Source of the DNA: Rahnella bonaserana
GTDB taxonomy: Bacteria > Pseudomonadota > Gammaproteobacteria > Enterobacterales > Enterobacteriaceae
Direction: 5' to 3'
DNA length: 64,000 nucleotides
NCBI RefSeq assembly: GCF_019049675.1
Contig: NZ_JAFMOW010000061.1
Location: 62,001 to 126,000 of the forward strand
This document shows, piece by piece, positions 33,282-42,311 of this stretch; within the stretch, counting starts at the first letter, position 1; each line of letters begins with the position of its first letter. Below the pieces are notes generated by a model. The model did no database searches. It was not told the origin of the DNA and saw nothing but the letters and a program-made list of their open reading frames with translations. The translations under genes and the position numbers were made by a program.

Positions 33282-33517
33282 AGTTTGAAGGCCAAAATTT
33301 TGTAGAGATTGTTGAATGTTATTAAAAAACCGAATCCTGCCTTATTTACTAGATTACCCAATGTAGGCTCAACCCCAGACATAAATGATGATTGGAATCC
33401 GTGACTAAGCGTTTTTTGTTCATAGATAGTTTCTAATATTGCGCAATAATGCATTGCCCAATAAGAGTTTTTATCCGTAAAAATAGCAGGTTTTATTATT
33501 TCAACTGTATTATCCAT
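33278..33517 (-). CDS. Third gene of the Septu-like operon, N-terminal part (0 frame)
   Basis: 79 residues from ATG 33515-33517 with the good site GATGAGGA 5 nt upstream, 38 nt after the HNH gene. The first 65 residues (SYWAMHYCAILETIYEQKTL, FMSGVEPTLGNLVNKAGFGFL) look like a folded N-terminus; the last 14 (ITFNNLYKILAFKL) lie beyond a T TTT TTA heptamer and are probably an out-of-frame tail. No stand-alone domain known. Confidence 0.5.
   Translation of the reverse strand: MDNTVEIIKPAIFTDKNSYWAMHYCAILETIYEQKTLSHGFQSSFMSGVEPTLGNLVNKAGFGFLITFNNLYKILAFKL
33323..33329 (-). promoter_or_regulatory. Slippery heptamer T TTT TTA, possible -1 frameshift site
   Basis: On the minus strand the zero frame reads GGT TTT TTA ATA. 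A -1 shift on T TTT TTA continues as AAT AAC ATT CAA, the frame of the downstream 257-residue segment. The same result would follow from loss of one T in the run, so this is either programmed frameshifting or a simple indel. Confidence 0.5.
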
Positions 33518-33555
33518 AAAATCCTCATCGACATTTCATTAAAAATAATGTATTT

Positions 33556-34224
33556 TTATTTTACAGAATGGTTTTGAGAAGAAAGAAGACAAATCAACTC
33601 TTCAAAAGAGTTGACATTGTATTTTTCATAATTCAAATGAATCAGTCTATTCTCTCTATGAAATCTTTCATTCAAACCAAAAAGATCGACCGTAAACTTA
33701 CCCTTAGGCTTTCCATCAATTAGATCGTATGCACCAGTATTATGATTTAATTTAAGATGTTCTGAACGTTTATCAAGATATGGATGGATTAATTTAAAAT
33801 CACAATTTCTGTATGTATCCCCTAATTGATTTATGGTATCACTGTTTGATTTATAATCGGACCCATTACATATCGAACAAGCCAAAACTAAATTTCGTGT
33901 GGTAAATGTGTATATTTTATACTCTGACTTAGGCGCTATATGTTCTCTTTGTATGTTTCTGTCTCCCGCTTCTCCAACTCGATAAGAAAACTTAAACCCA
34001 CAATATGGACAAAAACCATCCTGTAACTTGAGTAAATGTTGCTTAATTTTATTTTTTAAATCATCCCTTTCCTTTCTAATCAAACCTAGAGAACTAATAG
34101 AACCATCCCAGATCTGTGAATGCTCAAGATCAGATCTAATCAAGGCATTTATTAATTTTCTTTCTTTTCTAGAGAGATATATTTTAAAATTAAATGATTC
34201 AATCTCTTTAAAGTCTCCCCTCAT
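33556..34224 (-). CDS. HNH endonuclease, PtuB-like
   Basis: 222 residues, overlapping the ATPase gene by 4 nt (ATGA) with AAAGGAAAA before it. CPYCGFKFS gives the first zinc pair, REHIAPKS the metal-binding His, and NLVLACSICNGSDYKS the second Cys pair and Asn of an HNH fold. In Septu systems PtuB is such an HNH protein and acts with an ABC-type ATPase (PtuA) to cleave DNA or tRNA after phage infection. Gene order ATPase-HNH supports this. Confidence 0.78.
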   Translation of the reverse strand: MRGDFKEIESFNFKIYLSRKERKLINALIRSDLEHSQIWDGSISSLGLIRKERDDLKNKIKQHLLKLQDGFCPYCGFKFSYRVGEAGDRNIQREHIAPKSEYKIYTFTTRNLVLACSICNGSDYKSNSDTINQLGDTYRNCDFKLIHPYLDKRSEHLKLNHNTGAYDLIDGKPKGKFTVDLFGLNERFHRENRLIHLNYEKYNVNSFEELICLLSSQNHSVK

Positions 34225-35612
34225 AAATTTTCCTTTTTTACAATTTCCTCAGCAGCTTTAAGTGTGTTTTTTATAGGGTTTGACTCATCAAAATCAAATC
34301 TATTTAATCGATAAAAAGCCTTTTCAAAGAGAGAGTAGTTTTCCACATTGTGGTTAGTCATGTAATCAAATAAAATTCTCAAATCTTGTTCAAAATACTT
34401 ATTATTGTATCCGGTTATACCGAAAAACGTATACAGCGTATTTTCTGGTGACATCCCAAAGGATTCAGGATAAGTATTTTGCAAATATACCTTCCTATTT
34501 AAGGTACTTAATTGCATAGAAATTATTGTCGATGATAACTTAGATAAATTTGAAAGAATAAAATGTGAATGAGTTGCTATAATTGTATGACAGCCTGTGA
34601 AATTTTCAATCGCCAAATCTAAAAGCCTGCAAAACTCAATTTGCCAATTCGGGTGCAAACTTATCTCAGGTTCATCGATCAAAATTAAAGAGTTATCGTC
34701 AATGTTGGCTATGATAGATAACATCACCCTAAGTATATTAAATTCGCCTGAACTCGCTTCATTAATATCATATCCATCATGCGAAAATAGAGATAATCTT
34801 TCAACCGAAAGAATACGTGCATCAACAAGTTTTAATACTATGTCTAAAGTATTTACATCACTATTATCGTCGTCATTACCTAAATTAAAATTAAGATCAG
34901 CGTATTTACTCTGATTAAAATCAGATAAAATAGAAAAGATGTCACTTTCATTGCCAATATAATATTCAGAAGACAAAAATCTGTTCAGAGATCCATCACT
35001 AAGACTAGAACGAACGTTATCTTTTTCAAAAAATTTATTATAATTCTTCCCTTTCTTTATAACTATTCCCACTGACCTTTTGAAGTTTAATTCATTCAAA
35101 ACCTTTACAGCACTGTCTTTTTTCTTTTCATCTAATAATATGGTGATTAAGTATTTCAGCATATCATCATTGACATTGGAAAAGAATATATTATTAGACG
35201 CACTTCTTAGCCCAAGATATATGTAATTAGGTGAATTTCTAATTCCATTTTTTGTTGGGAAATAAAATTTATCCTTATAACTATTAGTTACGGCAAGTAT
35301 TTTATTTTTTTTGAAATAATCGTTATCGCTTGATTCTGATACTATCCGCCCATTAGTTAATTTTAACTCATATTTAAATCCGATTGTGCTAATTATTTTC
35401 TTCTTTTTAGCGGCATTCGCGCTTAATTCGCACAAAAAAATATCACATATGCAAGAGAGAAATGAACTCTTTCCAGCACCATTGGGCCCAATGACGACTG
35501 TCTTTAAATTTCCTTTCTGTTCAGAATTAGATACAATCACTTCAGTATCTATAAACATTTTATGTTCATACAGTTTCAACCTTTCAATTCTCACAATTCT
35601 ATAACTCCACAT
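34221..35612 (-). CDS. AAA/ABC-type ATPase, PtuA-like
   Basis: 463 residues. Walker A GPNGAGKS at 42-49, a long middle with coil-forming and Asn/Asp-rich stretches, then the signature-like EASSGEFNILRVML, Walker B SLILIDEPEISLHPNW and the switch His in IIATHSHFILSN. This is an OLD/RecF-like overcoming-lysogenisation ATPase without TOPRIM, as in PtuA of Septu. About 30 percent GC, much lower than the T4SS genes, so acquired separately. It is the first gene of a minus-strand operon with the HNH and the split third gene. Confidence 0.8.
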   Translation of the reverse strand: MWSYRIVRIERLKLYEHKMFIDTEVIVSNSEQKGNLKTVVIGPNGAGKSSFLSCICDIFLCELSANAAKKKKIISTIGFKYELKLTNGRIVSESSDNDYFKKNKILAVTNSYKDKFYFPTKNGIRNSPNYIYLGLRSASNNIFFSNVNDDMLKYLITILLDEKKKDSAVKVLNELNFKRSVGIVIKKGKNYNKFFEKDNVRSSLSDGSLNRFLSSEYYIGNESDIFSILSDFNQSKYADLNFNLGNDDDNSDVNTLDIVLKLVDARILSVERLSLFSHDGYDINEASSGEFNILRVMLSIIANIDDNSLILIDEPEISLHPNWQIEFCRLLDLAIENFTGCHTIIATHSHFILSNLSKLSSTIISMQLSTLNRKVYLQNTYPESFGMSPENTLYTFFGITGYNNKYFEQDLRILFDYMTNHNVENYSLFEKAFYRLNRFDFDESNPIKNTLKAAEEIVKKENL

Positions 35613-36125
35613 GAAATTACATTCAGCATCGAACTCACCCTAAAAACCCCCATTTAAATAACTTGTTACACTCCCCTAATAACATATATTTAAAAACCTG
35701 CAACCGCTTAAATAACACATTCTTCAGCGAGCTGTTCACTTTATTACATTTCGAAAAAAATACAAGATAATTGGAATAGTTCAACAAAGATTCATTCCAT
35801 GCGGAGTATAAATGATATGAAAGAAAATAGTCCCTTAATGTTACTATATGAAATCTACCAAAAAAAAACTCCAGTTGATGCCACATATGATATTTCTATA
35901 AAAAACAATCCCCTCTAGACACAAACTTATCGCTCATACCAATCATTGTATTTAGCCATAAAAGCGTCTGCTCACAACCAACTAAATACCAACAAAATAA
36001 TTATCACGCCATGTATTTTCTCTCTCACTTCCTTTTTTGATTTTAGCATTTCCCTCCTAACCCCGATGTAAGCATGACCCGCTCCCCGTATGTGATCCAT
36101 TCATAATCAGGAATAACCGGCAGTT
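35613..36125. other. Gene-free AT-rich stretch with a second IS-end-like sequence
   Basis: 513 bp. A possible 83-codon minus frame (35635-35886) has no ribosome site and is not accepted. At 36075-36098 the sequence TGACCCGCTCCCCGTATG matches the left end of the adjacent IS element (36126-36149) at 17 of 24 positions, 51 bp apart, which suggests a remnant of another related insertion. Confidence 0.5.
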
Positions 36126-36141
36126 TGACCCGAACCCCGTA

Positions 36142-37022
36142 TTAACTCCGCCCATTATTAGAAATTACCGGTTCGTTTGATCTGTCATTTTGCTCTGACC
36201 CGGCGGATTTTTGGGCATATTCTACCGGCGTTTGCCACCCAAGGGAAGAATGGGGTCGGCTCTGATTATAAAATACTCTCCACGCCTCGATTTTGCACCG
36301 GGCATCATCCAAAGACATAAACCAGTTCTCATTCAGGCACTCTTGCCGTAGCCGGCCGTTGAAGGATTCTACAGTAGCGTTGTCCGTCGGTTTGCCGGGA
36401 CGGGAGAAATCTATCTTTATCTGACGCTCGTAAACCCATTTATCAAGCATTTTACCGGCAAATTCGCTACCGTTGTCAGCTTTCAGCATCAGCGGTAATG
36501 GACGGTTGAAGGCAATAGTGTTCAGCATATCAATAACATCGCCTGCCCGCAGATTTTGCCCCACGCAGATCCCCAGACATTCGCGAGTAAAGAGATCGAT
36601 AATAGTTAACAACCTCAGGCGACGGCCGTCATACAGTGCGTCTGAGACAAAATCCATGCCCCAGATATGATTTGGGTGGTTCCCTTGCTGTACTGGTTGG
36701 CGGGAACGGGCTGATTTATTTCGGTGAGGACGTTTAAGCCGCAATGACAACCCCTGGTCCCGATACAGGCGATAGATTCTTTTATGGTTATCGCGCCAAC
36801 CCTCACGCCTGAGCAGGATATGCACCCGTCGATAGCCATAATGGACGCGCGTTTCGGCAATCTCCCGGATACGCAGGCATAAGGCACCTGAATCACGTGC
36901 GACCGAACGATATCGCACTGAACTGCGGCTGGCGTTGAGCGCGCACCACATACCTGACGCTGACTGGCTCCATAGCGCGTCTGCAAGTCGAGGATCCATT
37001 CACGTAACCGCGCCAGCGTCAT
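36142..37022 (-). pseudogene. IS3-family orfB (DDE transposase), frameshifted
   Basis: The start overlaps the orfA stop (reading SMTLARLREWILDLQTRYGASQRQVC). Near 36941-36955 the reading moves to another frame (CALNASRSSVRYRSVARDSG) and runs to 36142. The DDE core is intact in this part: WGMDFVSDAL, LKADNGSEFAGKML and ESFNGRLRQECLNENWF with the third acidic residue. A one-base indel thus separates the N-terminal helix from the catalytic domain. Confidence 0.85.
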
Positions 37023-37285
37023 GCTTTTTTTGATAGCACATCCTGCAGCATGGCTTTGTCGAGGCTCAAATCGGCGACCAGTTTCTTCAGCCGGGTATTC
37101 TCCTCTTCCAGTTGCCGTAAATGCTTCAATTCAGAAGGTGATAGGCCGCCGAATCGTTTTCGCCAGGTGTAAAATGTGGCATCGGAAATGCCCAGCTTGC
37201 GGCACACTTCCGGTACGGGCGTACCCAATTCGGCCTGCTTGAGCGCAAACGCGATCTGCTCTTCGGTATAACGGGACTTTTTCAT
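37019..37285 (-). CDS. IS3-family orfA (HTH/leucine-zipper protein)
   Basis: 88 residues from ATG 37283-37285, preceded by GGAGGTGATG; an in-frame ATG at 37303 lies upstream of the ribosome site. HTH KKSRYTEEQIAFALKQAE...EVCRKLGISDATFYTWRKRF followed by a leucine-zipper helix (LKHLRQLEEENTRLKKLVADL). It ends with TCA AAA AAA GCA TGA, the usual -1 frameshift window that produces the OrfAB transposase. Confidence 0.9.
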   Translation of the reverse strand: MKKSRYTEEQIAFALKQAELGTPVPEVCRKLGISDATFYTWRKRFGGLSPSELKHLRQLEEENTRLKKLVADLSLDKAMLQDVLSKKA

Positions 37286-37366
37286 CGGCATCACCTCCGT
37301 CAACGGAATGGTTTTATCATGCCGGATTTCCAGTTTTGGGTGGAGCAGAATCTTGGGGTAGGGTCA

Positions 37367-37796
37367 TAACAGTGCCAGCAGTAAACGAGAATGGTACATA
37401 TATGTGTAACAACTCAGAATGGCTGAACCAATCTCAGGTGATCAATCGGGGTAGCAATTTCAAAGCTGCATCAACGACGTTATTTCGCAAGGTCGAAATA
37501 TTCTACCTGTACCGGTTGGCATACGCTGACTGCCCCATGTCTTCCTGTTGTGGGTGCAAACTGAGAGTAGCTCGTTGCCATATTGAGGAAATAGCTCAAA
37601 GATCATCGCGACACCTCATTCATAGAGGACTAGCCGGATCTAGCGACTACCTACGAAGCAAGAATATCGGCAAGCAAAAAAAGATAGCTCTGTGATATCA
37701 TTTCTGTACCCAAGCACAGCGAGGCAGTATGGTGAAAGGTCGGAATCTCTGATTTAACTTGGCATCGATATTGGGAAGATATCAAAAGGAGTCAAC
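37367..37796. other. Gene-free stretch between the IS element and the Lamassu-like operon
   Basis: 430 bp. A 119-codon plus frame starting inside the IS end (37336-37695) has no ribosome site and no recognisable domain, and is not accepted. The last 60 bp should hold the promoter of the downstream operon; I cannot assign boxes with confidence. Confidence 0.4.
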
Positions 37797-39023
37797 GTGA
37801 GCGACGAGGAAGCAAGAAAGTATCCGCATAGCGCTATTTCCACTTGGAGCGGATTCGTCTACCAAGGCAAAGTGGCGCTCTATCATTGCCTCAAATTAAT
37901 TAATGCAGGTAATAGTGGATTCGAGCTACAACTGGATAGCACAGACGATTTTGCGATTTACAAAGATGATAAACTCATCAGCGCCCATCAGGTTAAAGCA
38001 AAAATCGGCGATTATCGCAGTAACTATAAGGACGCTTTAGAAAAATCGGCCGCAATAGAATTAGATAGAATAGCAGGGATAAAAAGATATTTTCATATAT
38101 CCCAACCCATAAACGACCATAGTGATTACATAGATGACAATCACGAACGAGTTGAGTTTTATGTATATGGTGAATCTCGACACTGCGAACTCGACAAGAT
38201 AGAAGAGCTAACGAAAGAGATTATTAAAGAAATCTATTCCCGTCAGGCCATGGTTTTTGATGATAGCCTTATAGATGCAAATTACTGTCTACTATCAGAT
38301 AAAATTAGCTCACATGCGTTAGCCATTCATACAAAAATACAAAATGATGGTGACGCTCAACGTAAAGCAGCTTATCAATACCGTGTAACTGAAGAAAGTA
38401 TTCTTGCAGACATAACAGACTCAAATCCATACGAAAGAAAGGACTATTACGCGATTGAGCTAAAGGCGCGCCTCTACACCCACCTGGAAGAAAGACTCGC
38501 TGAATCACTCCCGGGTATGTCGGACGTAGCCTACGAAAGAGCAAGACGTATCTACGAGCTTATAAGAATCTCTGAGGGTGGCGATTTCAAAACACTCTGC
38601 CAATTGATGAAGCCCTCAGAAAAGTTTTCACGTATTCAGAACTCAGATATACGTCGATACACGAACCTCGTACACACCATTAATGTTGAGCCAATTTTAA
38701 AACGACTACCGCACTATTTAGACAGTAACAATAAATTTTACGCACCGACGGCGTTATATTTGCCAGAACCAACAGACAAAAAATATTGCACCTCTGAAAT
38801 TATCGCTGAAATAAAAAACAACGACGATCTAGGTAGGCTGTTGTTCGAATTCAACAATCTTATTGCAGCCAAGGCTAGCGAGAGCTTCATAATTGACACC
38901 AAGTATACAAACTGCTTCGATATAATCTCCACTGACGATCAAAACCGCATCGACAGCAACATCACCAAAAGTTTATGCATCAGCATTTTAACAAAAGACG
39001 ACGCAGAGGCTCGACTTAAATGA
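37797..39023 (+). CDS. Lamassu/ABC-3C nuclease-like effector (LmuA-like)
   Basis: 408 residues from GTG 37797, with AAAAGGAG 6 nt upstream. The N-terminal module has the Cap4/DUF4297-like dsDNA nuclease pattern: STWSGFVYQGKVALYHCLKLI, then LDSTDDFAIYKDD (Asp48-51) and AHQVKAK (Gln65, Lys67). The C-terminal part is helical (SDVAYERARRIYELIRI, NLVHTINVEPILKRL) as expected for the domain that binds the partner complex. In Lamassu/DdmABC systems this protein cleaves DNA when the SMC partner detects phage or plasmid DNA. Overlaps the next gene by 4 nt. Confidence 0.75.
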   Translation: MSDEEARKYPHSAISTWSGFVYQGKVALYHCLKLINAGNSGFELQLDSTDDFAIYKDDKLISAHQVKAKIGDYRSNYKDALEKSAAIELDRIAGIKRYFHISQPINDHSDYIDDNHERVEFYVYGESRHCELDKIEELTKEIIKEIYSRQAMVFDDSLIDANYCLLSDKISSHALAIHTKIQNDGDAQRKAAYQYRVTEESILADITDSNPYERKDYYAIELKARLYTHLEERLAESLPGMSDVAYERARRIYELIRISEGGDFKTLCQLMKPSEKFSRIQNSDIRRYTNLVHTINVEPILKRLPHYLDSNNKFYAPTALYLPEPTDKKYCTSEIIAEIKNNDDLGRLLFEFNNLIAAKASESFIIDTKYTNCFDIISTDDQNRIDSNITKSLCISILTKDDAEARLK

Positions 39024-39685
39024 TTATTGACCTCATACACCAAGCTCTAGATGCACACAATTTCTCCAAAGTACATGAGAACAACACGACAAGTTTCTAT
39101 GTTCGAGAGAACGGTACGGCGATCCGATTTGCCGTTTTGCACAGGTTAGATAATTTGATGAAGCCTGGAGATCTTAACGCAACCATCAACCAGTCTGCGC
39201 CGGTGGCATTTACAGCTGATCCCGCATTTAAAAAAAATTGCGATTTAATCTGCATTCATCACCTCGACAAGTTGGCCGAATTCAAAAATTCTGAAGAACA
39301 GATTTTTGAAATCGAAGAAGACCCTCACTTCTACAAAAAATACGTACTTTACTATAGCGATACAGAAGTTGAAGCCATTAAAGGACTAAACTTCGCAAAG
39401 CTAAACGAATTGATTTCTGATAAAAAACAATTTGATGCTTACAAAAAAGAACCCACATCAGCCACTAAGTACAGCGCAGCTGCCAAAATATTCATTAAGC
39501 TGCCTTTCTTGGCACTTAATATTAATAAAGTTGAACTAGTTCCACTCCGTTTACAAATTGAAGAGGCTGTGGCAGAAGTCGACCTTACTAAGACGTATGA
39601 AACGGTACAAAAATACGACCAATTAAATGCAGAAGATCTGATAAAGGAGCTGATTAGCGATGAACTGGCAAATTTCCAAAATTGA
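39020..39685 (+). CDS. ABC-3C middle component (LmuC-like)
   Basis: 221 residues, ATGA overlap with the nuclease gene and 26-nt overlap with the SMC gene. The sequence (DPAFKKNCDLICIHHLDKL, FYKKYVLYYSD, FIKLPFLALNIN) agrees with the middle-component proteins of ABC-three-component systems, which bridge nuclease and ATPase. No catalytic motif. The tight overlaps imply production in a fixed ratio with its partners. Confidence 0.72.
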   Translation: MIIDLIHQALDAHNFSKVHENNTTSFYVRENGTAIRFAVLHRLDNLMKPGDLNATINQSAPVAFTADPAFKKNCDLICIHHLDKLAEFKNSEEQIFEIEEDPHFYKKYVLYYSDTEVEAIKGLNFAKLNELISDKKQFDAYKKEPTSATKYSAAAKIFIKLPFLALNINKVELVPLRLQIEEAVAEVDLTKTYETVQKYDQLNAEDLIKELISDELANFQN

Positions 39686-41999
39686 GATTTCAAGTTTTAA
39701 AGCCTTCAAACAAATTCATCTGGATTTCGGTAGCTCATCACTTTTGACATTAGATGGACCAAATGGATTTGGCAAAACTAGCATATTCGATGCTATTGAA
39801 CTATTGCTAATCGGCAGAATAAAACGAATTTGTAATCTATTTACAAATTTAATGATGAACAAAAAAACGAATTACGAAGACAATCTGCTTTGGAATAACC
39901 GTTCAGGTAATAATGACCTGACTATCAAAATAGAGTTTATTAATGGTTCGCGTAAGCTCACTCTAGCAAGACATACTCCCGCGTCAAACTTTCATGAGAA
40001 ATCAAATAATCGAGCAGACCAATTTATCCACCTTAAGCTTTACGAGTTACCCGAATTCTCATCAAACAATTATGTAGCAGAAAACCTTCGCAACGAAAAT
40101 TTTATTGAGGAACTTTTTGGCGAAAACTTCAAAGAAAACTTTTCTTACTTGAATTATTTGGAACAGGGCCAAAACCAGCTTCTGCACACACGAGTAGACA
40201 AACGTAAAGAAGCGTTAAACAACCTCTTCAATATTAGTGACGTGAAAACAGAAACTGATAGCTGTAAAGCTATCGCTTTGCGACTCACAAAGTTCATCGG
40301 CGACCCAAAGCGTGCTGCAGATTTATCAAGGTTAGAAACAGAGGCCAATTCACTCAAGAAAATGATTCAGGCTGACTTGGGTGTAATTGAATATAAAAAA
40401 ATCTCCACTGCAGTGCTACAACCAGGCTGGGATAATGAGACTCCCTTCCCCACCTACTCTGCGGAAATTCATAGAGAATATATTGATAACATCCAGAATC
40501 TTCAAAGACTGACTCTACTAAAGAGTGCAATACAAACCAGAGATAAAAATGATTCTATTGAAAATTTTATTGAACTTAACAAAGATTCTATAAAAAGCTT
40601 GGCTCGTTTTGGCAATGATTTGAACAAGCTGGATGGTCTCGAATCCATCAAAAAAAAATTGAACGAGCTGCTCAAATGTGGAGGGATTATCAAACGTGGC
40701 GCTACAGTCATCAAGGCCCATGAGGCCAAGAGCCTTGTGGGATGGCCCCAGGGACGTCTGGAATTGTTCCTTGAGCAAATAGTTACCCGTGACTCGCTTC
40801 AGCAAAAGAGCACCTCTAATACCAACGCTGCTGCCGAGCTGAATCGTCTAAAAGCAGAACTAGTGAGTGAGCATACTAAACTCTATCCTGACGATCAGCA
40901 TTGCCCACTGTGTGGGGCGGACTGGCAATCCCATGATGCTATGCTGCAAAAGATTGAGTTCCGATCCACGCAGATCAATAATGTGCTAAATGCTGATGGT
41001 CAGGCCCTGATAAATCTCACTGGACTAATGTCTGCAGAACTAGCCCAAATTGGCGCTCAAATACAAGGTCGGATAACGCAGTTATCCGTTGGCTATAACA
41101 GTGCCCTACACAGCTCCCTACTCCGTGATAAAGCCCGGTTGCCAGCGATTAACCAACTCGCCTCCCAGCTTCAAGCCTTAGGGGTACAATTAAACCATTC
41201 ATTCTCCGAGAATGATGAAGAAGTGGACACTCGGATTCAGGCTCTAACAGCTTTCATCAGAAGCCAGAAAGCAGCTGAGACAGAACCTCTGCCGCAAGAT
41301 TGGAGAAATATCATCACATTTGCTTTCAAAGAGTTGCAGGACTTTTATATTGTTGAGCTTCAGAAGCTGAAAGACAAAGAGCTGTATATCTCAGCTAAAG
41401 CAAACGAGGCCCAGAGCGTAAGGCTCCAGCAGTGCCTTTATGAGCTACAGGTCATTCAGCGTGAAACCGAAGCAGCGCAGATTGCTAAAGGCAAAGTGAC
41501 TAAACTAAAGGCTACTTTGGAGAAAACAGAACGCCGCTACTCGGAACAAACGATTGCTGAAGTTGAGCTCATTTTCCATATTTATAGCGGAAGGCTTATC
41601 CAAAACTATCAGCGTGGTTTGGGTCTGTTTATTGAAAGCAAAGATGGTAAAGAGCTCAGGTTTCTTACAGCCGAGAAGTCTGAATATGATGCGATTCTGT
41701 CGATGAGCTCTGGGCAGGTGTCGGCGCTCAGCCTAGGATTTTTCCTCTCGCTGAATAAAGTTTACTCCCGCGTGCCGCTGATCCTGATCGATGACCCGTC
41801 CCAGTCGCTAGATGAGGTGAATATCGCCTCTTTAACTGATCTTCTTCGCTGTGAGTTCAGCAATCGCCAGTTAATCGTTTCCTCGCATGAGGATGACATT
41901 TCCTCCTATATGCGCTATCGGTTCTCCAAGGCTGGTCTGAGCACCCGATCATTAAACATGCAACGCTTAGCTAAGGAAGCTCTAGTCGCTGCGGGCTGA
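39660..41999 (+). CDS. SMC-like ATPase of the Lamassu/ABC-3C system (LmuB-like)
   Basis: 779 residues. N-terminal ISSFKAFKQIHLDFG and Walker A GPNGFGKT (33-40), two coiled-coil arms around a zinc hook CPLC (Cys415, Cys418), a signature region MSSGQVSALSLGFFLSLNK, and Walker B LILIDDPSQSLDE (Asp711-Asp712). This is the Rad50/SMC pattern found in LmuB/DdmC. It senses foreign DNA ends or structures and licenses the nuclease. It is the last gene before the att site, 312 bp away. Confidence 0.82.
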   Translation: MNWQISKIEISSFKAFKQIHLDFGSSSLLTLDGPNGFGKTSIFDAIELLLIGRIKRICNLFTNLMMNKKTNYEDNLLWNNRSGNNDLTIKIEFINGSRKLTLARHTPASNFHEKSNNRADQFIHLKLYELPEFSSNNYVAENLRNENFIEELFGENFKENFSYLNYLEQGQNQLLHTRVDKRKEALNNLFNISDVKTETDSCKAIALRLTKFIGDPKRAADLSRLETEANSLKKMIQADLGVIEYKKISTAVLQPGWDNETPFPTYSAEIHREYIDNIQNLQRLTLLKSAIQTRDKNDSIENFIELNKDSIKSLARFGNDLNKLDGLESIKKKLNELLKCGGIIKRGATVIKAHEAKSLVGWPQGRLELFLEQIVTRDSLQQKSTSNTNAAAELNRLKAELVSEHTKLYPDDQHCPLCGADWQSHDAMLQKIEFRSTQINNVLNADGQALINLTGLMSAELAQIGAQIQGRITQLSVGYNSALHSSLLRDKARLPAINQLASQLQALGVQLNHSFSENDEEVDTRIQALTAFIRSQKAAETEPLPQDWRNIITFAFKELQDFYIVELQKLKDKELYISAKANEAQSVRLQQCLYELQVIQRETEAAQIAKGKVTKLKATLEKTERRYSEQTIAEVELIFHIYSGRLIQNYQRGLGLFIESKDGKELRFLTAEKSEYDAILSMSSGQVSALSLGFFLSLNKVYSRVPLILIDDPSQSLDEVNIASLTDLLRCEFSNRQLIVSSHEDDISSYMRYRFSKAGLSTRSLNMQRLAKEALVAAG

Positions 42000-42311
42000 G
42001 TCATTATGACAGGGGCATATGGAGCGTGCCCACTAGTCTATGGACTTAGATAGAGGTGAGAAATGTCCGTTCTTGGCACAGAGTAGACGGTCATGTCTCT
42101 TTGGAAACAATCTCGCATAGAGCCGACTTTTTAATGCTCGTTCAAACACCCCTACCTTTGCAGAGAACGTCGTAGAACGATCAACACATGAAGCGAAGTA
42201 TTTAAACCTGCTTTTAGTAACCAGCAACTATTGGTGGTCATTCTGGTGGTCTTGACAGGGAGAGCTTTCAGGTTTAGCTTACTTATTAGCCAGTTACTGG
42301 CAAAGGCGATC
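42000..42311. other. Terminal ICE segment without genes
   Basis: 312 bp between the SMC-like gene and the att site. Short frames on both strands (for example 42033-42227 minus) lack ribosome sites and domains. It contains no tRNA body upstream of the 17-bp core, consistent with attR. Confidence 0.45.

Larger units (their letters stand above)
36126..37366 (-). mobile_element. IS3-family insertion sequence, damaged
   Basis: 1241 bp bounded by imperfect inverted ends TGACCC...CCCC (left TGACCCGAACCCCGTA, right TGACCCTACCCCAAGA on the complementary strand), with 5'-TG and CA-3' termini typical of IS3. It carries orfA and orfB with an A6-7 slippery run at their overlap. No identical target duplication is evident directly at the ends (AGTT and TAAC); a CAG lies 2-3 nt outside on both sides. 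orfB is interrupted, so the copy is probably immobile unless complemented. Confidence 0.85.

Noticed and set aside
35635-35886. 83-codon minus-strand frame upstream of the PtuA-like gene
   Set aside because: No ribosome site, no family resemblance, and composition follows the local AT-rich background.
37336-37695. 119-codon plus frame crossing the IS right end
   Set aside because: It starts inside the IS terminal repeat, has no ribosome site and no recognisable domain.
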